A stretch of 51,276 nucleotides of DNA from Rhodospirillales bacterium (GTDB taxonomy: Bacteria; Pseudomonadota; Alphaproteobacteria; BOG-932; Roseiterribacteraceae), in assembly GCA_003165335.1 (NCBI GenBank), contig PLTD01000153.1:1-51276 (forward strand), read 5' to 3'. The notes under the pieces were generated by a model. It was given only the letters and a program-made list of their open reading frames with translations. It searched no databases and had not been told where the DNA came from. Shown in pieces: positions 43,254 to 51,276 of this stretch. A program made the translations under genes and the position numbers. Every line of letters begins with the position of its first letter. Position 1 is the stretch's first letter.

Positions 43254-44825
43254 ATGTCAGTCCCGCCCACCGATGCGTCGCATCAATCCATTCCCGTAAC
43301 GTCCGATATTATCGTCGACGGTGCCGGATTGCGGGCCAACGATCTCGTTGCGCGCTATGGCCATCTCGATGGCTCGGAATTGATGCGTGTTCTCCTCACA
43401 CAGGAAATGCCGGGCCAGATTGCGCTCGTGTCGTCTTTCGGGGCGGAGTCCGCCGTTCTTTTGGCGATGGCTGCGGAAATCGACCCTGCGGTTCCGGTTG
43501 TGTTTCTCGACACAGGTAAATTGTTCGGCGAAACGATCACGTATCGCGACAAGTTGGCTCGCATACTGGGCCTTACCAATATCCAAACCTATCGGCCAGA
43601 TCCGGCGACAGAGGCTGCGCAAGACACTCCCGGAACATTATGGCGCGACAATCCGGATGCTTGCTGCGCTTTGCGCAAGGTCGAACCGCTGGAGCGTGCT
43701 CTCAGGCCGTTTGCCGGCTGGATTACCGGTCGCAAGCGCTTTCAAAGCAGCAGTCGTGCCGCCCTTCCGGTCATTGAGGTGGAAGACGGTAAGCTCAAAA
43801 TCAACCCCCTTGCCAATTGGGGCGCCAAGGAGATCGAGGCCGAGTTCAAGCGCCGCGAACTGCCGCGCCACCCTCTAGTCGCCGATGGCTTCCTATCCAT
43901 CGGTTGCATGCCCTGCACCCAGAAGGTCGCGCCTGGCGCCGATGCGCGCTCGGGTCGGTGGGCCGGATTGGAGAAGACAGAGTGCGGTATTCACCTCTCA
44001 CGCATCCCAGCCAAACGGCCGCCTCGCGCGCCGCGTCATCTAATCGAACTTGAGAATCGTAGCATCTACATTTTGCGCGAGGCCTTCGCGCGGCTGCCGA
44101 AACTTGCAATGCTGTGGTCGGTCGGTAAGGACAGCAATGTCCTGATCTGGCTGGCGCGCAAGGCGTTTTACGGTCGGATACCCTTCCCAGTCGTCGAACT
44201 GGACACGGGAATGGAGTTGCCGTCAGTTTATGAATTCCGCGATCACTATGCCGCCGAATGGGGACTGGATTTACGGGTCGAAGTCTGTCCGCCAATAGAA
44301 GATATCGATCCTAGCCTTCCACCCTTTGCCCGGGCCGCAGCGCGCAAGAGCGCCGGGCTGAAGTCGATAATTCATCGTGAAAAATTGAACGGAGTAATTG
44401 TCGGAATTCGCAGAGACGAGCAATCGACCCGCGCAAAGGAGAGGGTGTTCAGCCCACGGTCCGAACAGGGTGACTGGGACATCTCGCATCAACCGGCTGA
44501 ATTTTGGGACCATTACAAGGCCAAAGTCGCCGATGATGCTCATGTCCGCGTCCATCCCCTTCTCGGCTGGACCGAACTCGATATCTGGCGATACACTAAA
44601 TCCGAGAATATACCTGTTGTCCCGGCATATCTGGCGCAGGACGGTATGCGGTATCGTTCGCTGGGCGAACAGAATATCACTCAGCCGATGGAAAGCACTG
44701 CCGCTTCAATCGATGCCATTATCGCCGAACTCGAAGCCACCAGCGTGCCAGAACGCGCAGGCCGCACAATGGACCATGAGGCTGAGGACTCTTTCGAGAG
44801 GCTGCGTAGCGGCGGCTATATGTGA
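43254..44825 (+). CDS. CysH-CysD fusion: APS reductase joined to sulfate adenylyltransferase subunit 2
   Basis: One 523-residue chain with two PP-loop enzymes. Residues about 25-250 are a CysH reductase: PP-loop SSFGAES (60-66), C137-C138, C218-x2-C221 and the catalytic ECGIH (C244). The CC/CxxC set is that of iron-sulfur APS reductases. After a basic linker (RIPAKRPPRAPR), residues about 262-523 are CysD, the ATP-sulfurylase catalytic subunit: SVGKDSN (289-295), IPFPVVELDTG and IVGIRRDEQSTRAKER. The frame is open throughout. CysD normally forms a separate gene. The stop overlaps the CysN-CysC start. The fusion would pass APS straight from CysD to the reductase. Confidence 0.92.
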   Translation: MSVPPTDASHQSIPVTSDIIVDGAGLRANDLVARYGHLDGSELMRVLLTQEMPGQIALVSSFGAESAVLLAMAAEIDPAVPVVFLDTGKLFGETITYRDKLARILGLTNIQTYRPDPATEAAQDTPGTLWRDNPDACCALRKVEPLERALRPFAGWITGRKRFQSSSRAALPVIEVEDGKLKINPLANWGAKEIEAEFKRRELPRHPLVADGFLSIGCMPCTQKVAPGADARSGRWAGLEKTECGIHLSRIPAKRPPRAPRHLIELENRSIYILREAFARLPKLAMLWSVGKDSNVLIWLARKAFYGRIPFPVVELDTGMELPSVYEFRDHYAAEWGLDLRVEVCPPIEDIDPSLPPFARAAARKSAGLKSIIHREKLNGVIVGIRRDEQSTRAKERVFSPRSEQGDWDISHQPAEFWDHYKAKVADDAHVRVHPLLGWTELDIWRYTKSENIPVVPAYLAQDGMRYRSLGEQNITQPMESTAASIDAIIAELEATSVPERAGRTMDHEAEDSFERLRSGGYM

Positions 44826-46708
44826 TGGATGACGCGCTTGAACCGCTTCGCGTCGTAATTGTCGGCAATGTTGACCACGGTAAATCGACGCTAATTGGGC
44901 GGCTGCTCAACGAATCAGGCGCGCTTGCCGAGGAACGGGTCAAAGCCCTCGCCGAAATGAGCCGAAAGCGCGGTGTCGATTTCGAATGGGCGTTCGTTAT
45001 CGATGCGCTCCAGATAGAGCGCGATCAGGGAACGACTATCGATACCAGCGAAGCTGTGTTTCGGACGGCGAGGCGCAACTTCGTGATCATCGACGCACCG
45101 GGACAGGACGAATTCCTGCGCAATATGGTGACAGGAGCGGCATCGGCCGATCTGGCCATCGTAGTCGTCGATGCGACCGAGGGAACACTGGAGCAATCGC
45201 GCCGGCACTTGTATCTGCTGACGCTTCTCGGCATCCGCCGCATAATTGTCGTTGTTAACAAGATGGATAAGGTCAGTTTTTCTGCCGACAGGTTCTCGGC
45301 GACTGCCAAGCAAGTACGAGACTATCTTGCTCAGATCGATGTCGCTGCAACCGCGATTATCCCGGTTAGCGCTCGCCACGGCGATATGATCGCGGCCCGG
45401 ACACAGGGTCTGGATTGGTATCACGGGCCAACCTTGCTCGAAGCGCTTGACCGTATCGAACCTGACGCCGTCAGTTCGGATCTTTTGGCGCTGCGCTTTA
45501 CCGTCCAGGACCTATACAAGTTCGATGAACGCCGAATTTTGGCAGGTCGCATTGAAAGCGGCGTGTTGAGGGTGGGCGATGCACTCTCGTTCGCGCCGGG
45601 AGGTTCGGTCGCCCGAGTTGCCTCAATCGAGGATTGGAACCAGCCGACCCGGCGACTGACAGCCTCGGCCGGCGATACAATCGGCATCACGCTGGATCAG
45701 CGCGCCTTTGTTGAGCGTGGACATGTTGCGGCGCCGGCATCCGAGCCGATTCGGCTCGCACGACGTTTGACGGTTCGTATGTTCTGGCTTGCGCCGGATC
45801 CGCTGAAGGTTGGGCGCAGTATCGTCCTGCGCATGGCGGCCGGCGAATATCGCGCGAAAGTATGGGCGATAGATGCCGTGATCGACTACGATACGCTGGA
45901 AAGGCGTATTGCGGACCGCGTTTTGACCAATCAGGTGGCTGAGATCGTTATCGAGGCTTCCGATCCCATACCGGTCGATCGTTACGCCGCCCTTCCGCGG
46001 ACCGGCCGCGCAGTATTGACAGAGGATGGGGATGCTCTTGGTGGTGCGATCGTTATCGATTTCGTAGAAGCCGAAACCACAACCGAGCTTAAAGCGATCT
46101 ATGCCGGAGTATCACGCGAAGAGCGAGAGCGCCGTTATCGCCATCGTGGTGCTGTGCTGTGGCTGACCGGCTTGCCGGGCTCTGGAAAGTCGACGCTTGC
46201 GGCGGCTTTGGAGCGTGCGCTCTTCGAGGGCGGAATGCATGCTGTAGTTGTCGATACCGATATGATCCGCCAGGGCCTTTCCCATGACTTGGGCTTCGCT
46301 CCCTCCGAGCGCACCGAGAATACGCGCCGAGTTGCCGAGACGGCGAAACTGCTGGCCGACGCCGGCAATATAGCCATAGCCGCGCTGGTGTCCCCACTGC
46401 AGTCTGACCGTGATCTCGCCCGTGCCATAGTGGGCGACAGCTTTGCAGAAATCTTCATTCGCGCTGACCTAGACCTGTGCGAGGCGCGCGATCCGAAGGG
46501 GTTATTCGCGCGGGCACGCCGCGGAGAGATCAGATTCTATGCTGGCGTCGATTCCGCTTATGAGTCACCGATGGCGCCAGACTTGGTGGTCGACACAGGT
46601 AAACTCGATATCGCAGAGGCAGTCGACCTTCTGGTCGGATTCGTCGACGCACGCTTCCACGATCCCCGTATCGACCAAAAGCTGGTCGAACCGGATTGGA
46701 GCGTATGA
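44825..46708 (+). CDS. cysNC: Bifunctional sulfate adenylyltransferase subunit 1/adenylylsulfate kinase
   Basis: 627-residue fusion. Residues about 1-430 are CysN, the GTPase that drives ATP sulfurylase: P-loop GNVDHGKST, DAPGQDE (G3) and VVNKMDK (G4), then beta-barrel domains. Residues about 440-627 are CysC, which phosphorylates APS to PAPS: P-loop GLPGSGKST (about 449-457), VVDTDMIRQGL and ARDPKGLFARAR. The usual DGDN motif reads DTDM and the usual FISP reads LVSP, which may affect kinase activity. Start ATG 44825 overlaps the CysH-CysD stop by one base; a GTG at 44822 adds one residue. With its neighbour it places the sulfate-activation steps on two chains. Confidence 0.93.
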   Translation: MDDALEPLRVVIVGNVDHGKSTLIGRLLNESGALAEERVKALAEMSRKRGVDFEWAFVIDALQIERDQGTTIDTSEAVFRTARRNFVIIDAPGQDEFLRNMVTGAASADLAIVVVDATEGTLEQSRRHLYLLTLLGIRRIIVVVNKMDKVSFSADRFSATAKQVRDYLAQIDVAATAIIPVSARHGDMIAARTQGLDWYHGPTLLEALDRIEPDAVSSDLLALRFTVQDLYKFDERRILAGRIESGVLRVGDALSFAPGGSVARVASIEDWNQPTRRLTASAGDTIGITLDQRAFVERGHVAAPASEPIRLARRLTVRMFWLAPDPLKVGRSIVLRMAAGEYRAKVWAIDAVIDYDTLERRIADRVLTNQVAEIVIEASDPIPVDRYAALPRTGRAVLTEDGDALGGAIVIDFVEAETTTELKAIYAGVSREERERRYRHRGAVLWLTGLPGSGKSTLAAALERALFEGGMHAVVVDTDMIRQGLSHDLGFAPSERTENTRRVAETAKLLADAGNIAIAALVSPLQSDRDLARAIVGDSFAEIFIRADLDLCEARDPKGLFARARRGEIRFYAGVDSAYESPMAPDLVVDTGKLDIAEAVDLLVGFVDARFHDPRIDQKLVEPDWSV

Positions 46709-46777
46709 TGCGCACACCGAAATATCGAAAAGGGCGCTGTTGCTGAAAGGCTTTACCCATTGCCTTTTGCCGCCATT

Positions 46778-46795
46778 CTTTCGAAAGAGATCTCT
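46778..46795. promoter_or_regulatory. Two overlapping palindromes between cysNC and cysT
   Basis: CTTTCGAAAG (46778-46787) and AGAGATCTCT (46786-46795), both perfect 10-bp palindromes, share two bases and end right before an ATG. Upstream, AAAGGC (46746-46751) pairs with GCCTTT (46762-46767). The 155-bp gap may hold a processing site, weak terminator or an operator for the transporter genes. Confidence 0.35.
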
Positions 46796-46867
46796 ATGTT
46801 CCGCTACCTTCTTCGAGCTCATGCCGGGCATTTTTTGCTCCCCAACGTAATTGGCGCCGACCGGTGA
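46796..46867 (+). CDS. Possible 23-residue leader peptide coupled to cysT
   Basis: An ATG frame of 23 codons (MFRYLLRAHAGHFLL to GADR), preceded by AAAGAGA, ends in TGA that overlaps the GTG start of cysT as GTGA. This is the arrangement of a translationally coupled leader. It has no family and contains no cysteine or methionine run, so attenuation by sulfur amino acids is not suggested. It could be chance. Confidence 0.25.
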   Translation: MFRYLLRAHAGHFLLPNVIGADR

Positions 46868-47715
46868 CAGCCGCGATCGCTCGTAAGCCATTCCGCCGCT
46901 GGAGCGTTCTTCCCGGCTTTGCTCCGGCGCTTGGATTCACGCTCACCTATTTGTCTCTGATTGTTATCATTCCTCTCATCGCTTTGTTCTTGAAGGCATC
47001 CCAGCTAGACATGGCGTCGATTTGGCGCATTCTGGACAACCCCCGTGTATTCGCCGCATTTCGTCTGACCTTCGTTGCTTCTGCAGTTGCTGCTGGCATC
47101 AATGCCGTCTTCGGTCTGGTGATTGCCTGGCTGTTGGTGCGCTACCGATTCTGGGGCCGGCGGATTGTCGACGCTTTGGTCGATCTTCCCTTTGCGCTAC
47201 CCACAGCGGTCGCCGGTGTATCGCTTTCGGCGTTAATGGCTCGAAACGGCTGGGTCGGAGCGCTCTTCGCTCCTTTCGGAATCGACATCGCCTACGCGCC
47301 GCCAGGCATTGTCATCGCATTGATATTCGTTGGCTTGCCGTTCGTCGTGCGTACCGTCCAGCCGGTTCTGCAGGATTTCGAGCCTGAGTTGGAAGAGGCT
47401 GCCGCAACGCTGGGCGCCGACCGCTGGGTAACTTTCTTGCGGATTACGTTCCCTGCACTTGCGCCGGCAATGCTGACAGGCTTCGCACTCGCCTTTGCCC
47501 GGGCAATCGGGGAATATGGCTCAGTTATTTTCATTGCAGGCAACCGTCCGGGACTAACCGAAATTGTCCCTCTGCTGATCGTGATCAAGCTTGAGGAATT
47601 TGACTATCGCGGTGCTTCGGTGATCGCGGTTGCTTCACTAATCATCTCGTTCAGCTTGTTGATTCTGATCAACTTACTACAACGTCGGCTCGGTGAGCAT
47701 CATGAGCGGGGATAG
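46864..47715 (+). CDS. cysT: Sulfate/thiosulfate ABC permease CysT (CysU)
   Basis: 283-residue inner-membrane permease of the sulfate importer. Six hydrophobic segments are seen, with the coupling EAA motif EEAAATLGADRWVTFLRITFP (key residues EEAA, LGA) that contacts the ATPase, and the characteristic LPFALPTAVAGVSLSAL and FARAIGEYGSVIFIAGN segments. GTG 46864 is the start; the gene overlaps cysW by 14 bp or more. A periplasmic sulfate-binding protein (Sbp/CysP) would normally precede cysT but none is in this window, so it must be encoded elsewhere. Confidence 0.94.
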   Translation: MTAAIARKPFRRWSVLPGFAPALGFTLTYLSLIVIIPLIALFLKASQLDMASIWRILDNPRVFAAFRLTFVASAVAAGINAVFGLVIAWLLVRYRFWGRRIVDALVDLPFALPTAVAGVSLSALMARNGWVGALFAPFGIDIAYAPPGIVIALIFVGLPFVVRTVQPVLQDFEPELEEAAATLGADRWVTFLRITFPALAPAMLTGFALAFARAIGEYGSVIFIAGNRPGLTEIVPLLIVIKLEEFDYRGASVIAVASLIISFSLLILINLLQRRLGEHHERG

Positions 47716-48556
47716 GCGCGACCGTCCGGCGCTGCGCGAACCTCGTTGGGCTCGCTGGGCCATATTTGTCGGTGGCATTGGCTTTTTGGTGGTTTTTGTC
47801 GTGCTGCCATTGGCGACGGTAGCGGTTGAGGCATTGCGCAAGGGCTTCGACGTCTACCGGCATTCGCTAAGCGATCCCGACACGGTTTCTGCCATTCACA
47901 TGACGCTGGCAGTCGCCGCCATCGCTGTGCCGCTGAATTGCGTTTTCGGTGTCGCTGCGGCCTGGGCTTTTGGTAAATTCGATTTTCGCGGAAAGACCAT
48001 TCTGGTCTCGTTGATCGATTTACCGTTTTCTGTGTCGCCGGTGATCGCCGGCATGGTCTTCCTGCTGATGTTTGGCCTCCAGGGTTGGTTCGGCTCGTGG
48101 CTGCGGGACCATCATATTAAGATCGTATTCGCTCTTCCGGGCCTGGTGCTGGCGACTATATTCGTGACACTCCCCTTTGTTGCCCGCGAGCTGATCCCTT
48201 TGATGCAGGAGCAGGGAACCGACGAAGAAGAGGCCGCGCGAATGTTAGGCGCCGGGGGTTTCCGGATATTCTGGAGCATTACACTGCCCAATATTAAGTG
48301 GGCGCTGCTCTATGGCGTACTGCTCTGCAATGCCCGCGCAATGGGTGAGTTCGGCGCGGTGTCGGTCGTTTCCGGCCATATCAGGGGACTAACCAACACC
48401 CTGCCGCTTCAAGTCGATATTCTTTACAATGAGTACAACATGGTCGGGGCCTTCGCGACCGCATCGCTTTTGGCGGGCTTGGCGCTGATCACTCTTGCCG
48501 CCAAATCCTTCCTGGAGTGGCGCTATGCCGACCAACTCGCCTTGACGCGGCGCTGA
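47702..48556 (+). CDS. cysW: Sulfate ABC permease CysW
   Basis: 284-residue second permease of the sulfate importer. It shows [22 protein letters not shown], the coupling motif [17 protein letters not shown], and [20 protein letters not shown], all typical of CysW. ATG 47702 is chosen; GTG 47693 would add three residues. It overlaps the end of cysT and is followed after 7 bp by cysA, so the three are translated together. It pairs with CysT to form the channel across the inner membrane. Confidence 0.94.
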   Translation: MSGDRRDRPALREPRWARWAIFVGGIGFLVVFVVLPLATVAVEALRKGFDVYRHSLSDPDTVSAIHMTLAVAAIAVPLNCVFGVAAAWAFGKFDFRGKTILVSLIDLPFSVSPVIAGMVFLLMFGLQGWFGSWLRDHHIKIVFALPGLVLATIFVTLPFVARELIPLMQEQGTDEEEAARMLGAGGFRIFWSITLPNIKWALLYGVLLCNARAMGEFGAVSVVSGHIRGLTNTLPLQVDILYNEYNMVGAFATASLLAGLALITLAAKSFLEWRYADQLALTRR

Positions 48557-48563
48557 GGACAGA

Positions 48564-49610
48564 ATGACGATCGAAGTACGGAATGTTTCGAAGTCGTTCG
48601 GCGCCTATCACGCGCTGAAAAATGTAAGCCTGACCGTCGAAGACGGCGAATTGATGGCGCTGCTCGGCCCTTCGGGTTCGGGGAAAACGACATTACTTAG
48701 AATTATTGCCGGGCTGGATCAGCCGGATTCCGGCGAAGTTCTGATTCATGGGCAAGATTTGTCTAAGCAGGCGGTGCGCGACCGTCGCGTCGGTTTTGTC
48801 TTTCAACATTATTCCCTCTTTAAGAACATGTCGGTGTTTGAGAATGTGGCTTTTGGACTGCGTGTCCGGCCGCGCCATCAGCGCCCAAGCGACGTCGAGA
48901 TAAAGCGGCGGGTGGATGAATTGTTGGGGTTGGTCCAGCTTGATCCATTTGCCAGCCGGTATCCGGCACAACTGTCGGGCGGCCAACGGCAGCGCGTGGC
49001 ATTGGCTCGGGCATTGGCGATTGAGCCTAAGGTTCTGTTGCTTGATGAACCCTTTGGCGCCCTCGACGCGCGAGTTCGCAAAGAGCTTCGACGCTGGATG
49101 CGCAAGCTGCATAAGGAAATCAACGTTACCAGCGTCTTTGTGACCCACGACCAGGAAGAGGCGCTGGAACTGGCAGACCGGATAGCGATCATGAATGCCG
49201 GCCAGATTGAGCAGGTGGCGACACCGTCGGAAGCATACGATCGGCCTGCGACGCAATTCGTCTCGGAATTCCTCGGCTTCGCCAACCGGCTCGCCTGCCA
49301 GGTGGAAAACGGCGTTGCGCGCGTCGGAGGGTTTGCCTTGCCGGTTGAACTTGAAAACTACGCTGGCGATGCGGTCGCCTATATTCGACCCCATGAGATC
49401 GGTCTGGCGCGTGCGAACGGCCACGATATTGCGAAGGCAACCATCGATTCAATTGTTGCCCTTGGCCCCAGCGCCCGGGTGGACCTCGCCTTCGGGGACG
49501 ACCGGCTGGAGGCGCTTATTGATCGCGAACGCTTGGCTGAACTTGGGCTGTCGGTAGGCGATGATTGTGCCATCACCATTACGCGCGCCCATGTTTTTAA
49601 ATCCGCCTGA
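48564..49610 (+). CDS. cysA: Sulfate/thiosulfate ABC transporter ATPase CysA
   Basis: 348-residue ATPase of the sulfate importer. Walker A is GPSGSGKTT, signature [15 protein letters not shown], Walker [12 protein letters not shown], and switch His in [11 protein letters not shown]. The C-terminal regulatory part (about 240-348: [19 protein letters not shown]) is of the TOBE-like kind found in CysA. It ends the CysT-CysW-CysA set and the rightward sulfur operon; 24 bp follow before the dehydratase gene, which may be on the same transcript. Confidence 0.95.
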   Translation: MTIEVRNVSKSFGAYHALKNVSLTVEDGELMALLGPSGSGKTTLLRIIAGLDQPDSGEVLIHGQDLSKQAVRDRRVGFVFQHYSLFKNMSVFENVAFGLRVRPRHQRPSDVEIKRRVDELLGLVQLDPFASRYPAQLSGGQRQRVALARALAIEPKVLLLDEPFGALDARVRKELRRWMRKLHKEINVTSVFVTHDQEEALELADRIAIMNAGQIEQVATPSEAYDRPATQFVSEFLGFANRLACQVENGVARVGGFALPVELENYAGDAVAYIRPHEIGLARANGHDIAKATIDSIVALGPSARVDLAFGDDRLEALIDRERLAELGLSVGDDCAITITRAHVFKSA

Positions 49611-49634
49611 TCAGCCACTGTCGTCGATACTGCG

Positions 49635-50612
49635 ATGACCGATCTTCCTGGTTACCGTGACGTCGTCCAAGCCGCCGAGCGATTGAGCGGGGTTGCCGTA
49701 AAGACTCCGCTGTTGCGTTCGGATGTGCTCGACGAACTGACCGGGGGCCGCATATTGCTGAAACCGGAGGTACTGCAGCGGACCGGTTCGTTCAAGATCA
49801 GGGGTGCCTATAACCGATTGAAGCAACTGTCGGATGCAGGACGTGCGGGCGGCGGGGTCGTGGCCTTTTCCTCTGGTAACCATGCCCAAGGTGTAGCCGC
49901 AGCGGCTCGCCTGCTGGGCATGAAGGCAGCGATCGTTATGCCCAGCGATGCGCCGGCGCAGAAAATCGAGAATACGCGGCGGCTGGGCGGTGAGGTCATA
50001 CTCTATGACCGCTGGAACGAGGATCGCGAAGCGATTTCGGCCAAGGTTGCAGCCGAGCGGAGGGCAACATTGGTGCCGTCCTTCGATGATGCCGGCGTGA
50101 TTGCAGGCCAGGGTACGGTCGGACTTGAGATGGTCGCGGATGCCGTGGCGATGGGATTGACGCTTGACGCGGTCTATGTACCGACTAGCGGGGGCGGTCT
50201 TGCTGCCGGAATCGGTCTGGCGATTACTCCCGCGACAGCACTCTATACAGTAGAGCCGGAATCCTTCGACGACCACGCTCGGTCGCTTGCTGCCGGGGCG
50301 CTGATGCACAACGATGCCGCTGCACGGTCGATCTGCGATGCACTACTGGCGCCCAGGCCGGGACAGATGACATTCGCGCTCAATCGGGCCCGGCTCTCCG
50401 GCGGCATAACGGCATCGGACGATGGCGTGCTGCGCGCAATGGCCGTCGGCTATGCGGTGCTGAAACTGGTGATCGAGCCGGGCGGTGCGGTAGCGCTCGC
50501 AGCGCTGCTTGAGGGCAGGATCAATGCTCGGGGCAAGACCATCGGTATTGTATTGTCGGGAGGCAATGTCGCGCCCGATCTCTTCGCCCGCTGTTTGGCT
50601 CTTGCTTCTTAG
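49635..50612 (+). CDS. PLP-dependent threonine/serine dehydratase
   Basis: 325-residue fold-type II PLP enzyme that deaminates threonine or serine to a keto acid and ammonia, or acts as serine racemase. The PLP lysine lies in GSFKIRGAYNRL, the phosphate-contacting loop SSGNHAQGVA follows, and the glycine-rich loop SGGGLAAGIGLA and the late VLSGGNV are typical. The regulatory ACT domain of biosynthetic IlvA is absent, so it is the short catabolic type. It lies 24 bp behind cysA and converges on dnaA with 4 bp between them. It does not belong to sulfur assimilation by function. Confidence 0.88.
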   Translation: MTDLPGYRDVVQAAERLSGVAVKTPLLRSDVLDELTGGRILLKPEVLQRTGSFKIRGAYNRLKQLSDAGRAGGGVVAFSSGNHAQGVAAAARLLGMKAAIVMPSDAPAQKIENTRRLGGEVILYDRWNEDREAISAKVAAERRATLVPSFDDAGVIAGQGTVGLEMVADAVAMGLTLDAVYVPTSGGGLAAGIGLAITPATALYTVEPESFDDHARSLAAGALMHNDAAARSICDALLAPRPGQMTFALNRARLSGGITASDDGVLRAMAVGYAVLKLVIEPGGAVALAALLEGRINARGKTIGIVLSGGNVAPDLFARCLALAS

Positions 50613-50616
50613 GCGG

Positions 50617-51276
50617 TTAGCCCGCCAGCGTGCGGCGCAGTAATTCGATATCCTCGGCGAAGCCATGATCACTGGCCATCAGCTCTTCGATCTTTTTCAC
50701 CGCATGCATCACTGTTGTGTGATCGCGTCCGCCGAATTTCCGGCCGATCTCAGGCAGCGAGCGCTGGGTCAAATTCTTGGCCAGGAACATGGCGACTTGT
50801 CGTGGGCGGGCGACTGCGCGGGCCCGTCGCTCCGAATGCATATCGGCAACGCGCATATTGAAATGTTCGGCGACCTTGCGCTGAATTTCGTCGATGGTAA
50901 CCCGACGGTCATTGGCGCGCAGCAAATCACGCAACAGTTCCTGCGTTGTCTCGATGGTGACGGGGCGACCGACCAGATCGGCGTGGGCGACGATGCGATT
51001 AAGTGCGCCCTCGAGTTCGCGGACATTTGAGGTGATCTTGTGGGCCAGGAACTCCATGACCTTCGGCGGGACTTTCAGGCGGGAGTTGTCGACCTTTGCC
51101 TGAAGAATGCCAAGGCGCAGTTCATAGGTCGTAGGATGAATGTCGGCAACGAGGCCCCAGCCCAAGCGGGACCTCAGTCTTTCCTCCATCCCTTCGAGGT
51201 CTGAAGGGCTCTTGTCGGCCGAGATCACGATCTGCCGGTTCTGGTCGACCAGCGCGTTGAAGGTGTGGAAGAATTC
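50617..51276 (-). CDS. dnaA: Chromosomal replication initiator DnaA, C-terminal part
   Basis: The 219 C-terminal residues of DnaA; the gene continues past the right end of the window. It begins in the AAA+ domain ([39 protein letters not shown]-like [10 protein letters not shown]), passes the lid helices ([13 protein letters not shown]) and ends with the DNA-binding domain [22 protein letters not shown], and [19 protein letters not shown], which contact the DnaA box. The first ATG-like codon near 51228 is internal (GTG, Val) and not the real start. It binds the origin to start replication. No DnaA-box cluster or origin is visible in this window. Confidence 0.95.
   Translation of the reverse strand, partial: EFFHTFNALVDQNRQIVISADKSPSDLEGMEERLRSRLGWGLVADIHPTTYELRLGILQAKVDNSRLKVPPKVMEFLAHKITSNVRELEGALNRIVAHADLVGRPVTIETTQELLRDLLRANDRRVTIDEIQRKVAEHFNMRVADMHSERRARAVARPRQVAMFLAKNLTQRSLPEIGRKFGGRDHTTVMHAVKKIEELMASDHGFAEDIELLRRTLAG

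Noticed and set aside
51271-51276. Window ends exactly on GAATTC
   Set aside because: It may mark a cloning boundary, but a single 6-bp site is also expected by chance and it lies within normal dnaA coding sequence.

Overview
The window is GC-rich, densely packed bacterial chromosome, most likely from an alphaproteobacterium of the Sphingomonadales type. That placement is inference. It rests on the DUF2849-cysI-DUF934 sulfite-reduction block, the style of the PAS histidine kinase and transglutaminase-like protein, base composition, and the 3' part of a chromosomal dnaA at the right edge. There are no rRNA or tRNA genes, CRISPR arrays or intact insertion sequences that I can see.

Layout. (1) 1-2214: a frameshifted tyrosine integrase followed by about 0.9 kb with no convincing gene but with spaced GATCACG repeats and a strong inverted repeat; this looks like a decayed edge of an integrated element. 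(2) 2215-19752: mostly single-copy functions: methionine aminopeptidase, a CinA/MoaB-like protein, an amino-acid permease, an HSL-type esterase, a YbjN-like protein, an AI-2E/PerM-family membrane protein with a long soluble tail, a fatty-acid-hydroxylase-family protein with two small membrane proteins, an IlvD-family dehydratase, then a minus-strand block (2-hydroxyacid dehydrogenase, transglutaminase-like protein, N-formylglutamate amidohydrolase, FolD) and a hybrid PAS histidine kinase. (3) 19961-34453: a plus-strand surface-glycan cluster made of an ABC-2 exporter pair, two paralogous glycosyltransferases (the first carrying a large Ala-rich and polyproline insertion), three tandem acyltransferase-3 proteins, a protein with two fused methyltransferase domains, a YfhO-like multi-spanning protein and a further glycosyltransferase. 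(4) 34490-38784: a tight four-gene operon (KstD-like flavoprotein, aminoglycoside-phosphotransferase-fold kinase, small helical protein, CrtC/AttH-like protein). (5) 38992-49610: a UspA-like protein and a complete assimilatory sulfate block. One operon (DUF2849, cysI, DUF934, siroheme synthase N-domain) runs left; a second (CysH-CysD fusion, CysN-CysC fusion, cysT, cysW, cysA) runs right from a 345-bp shared control region. (6) 49635-51276: a serine/threonine dehydratase convergent with dnaA, which is cut by the window end.

How they work together. CysTWA imports sulfate. CysD and CysN activate it to APS. The CysH part, which has the iron-sulfur cysteines of APS-type reductases, makes sulfite, and siroheme-dependent CysI makes sulfide. 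The unusual point is that four catalytic activities sit on two adjacent polypeptides (CysH-CysD and CysN-CysC). In the glycan cluster, nearly every junction from the first glycosyltransferase to the third acyltransferase is an ATGA overlap, so sugar transfer and acylation are probably made in fixed ratio before export by the ABC transporter. I consider the CysH-CysD fusion and this glycan cluster, with its repeat-bearing glycosyltransferase, the two most novel parts of the window.
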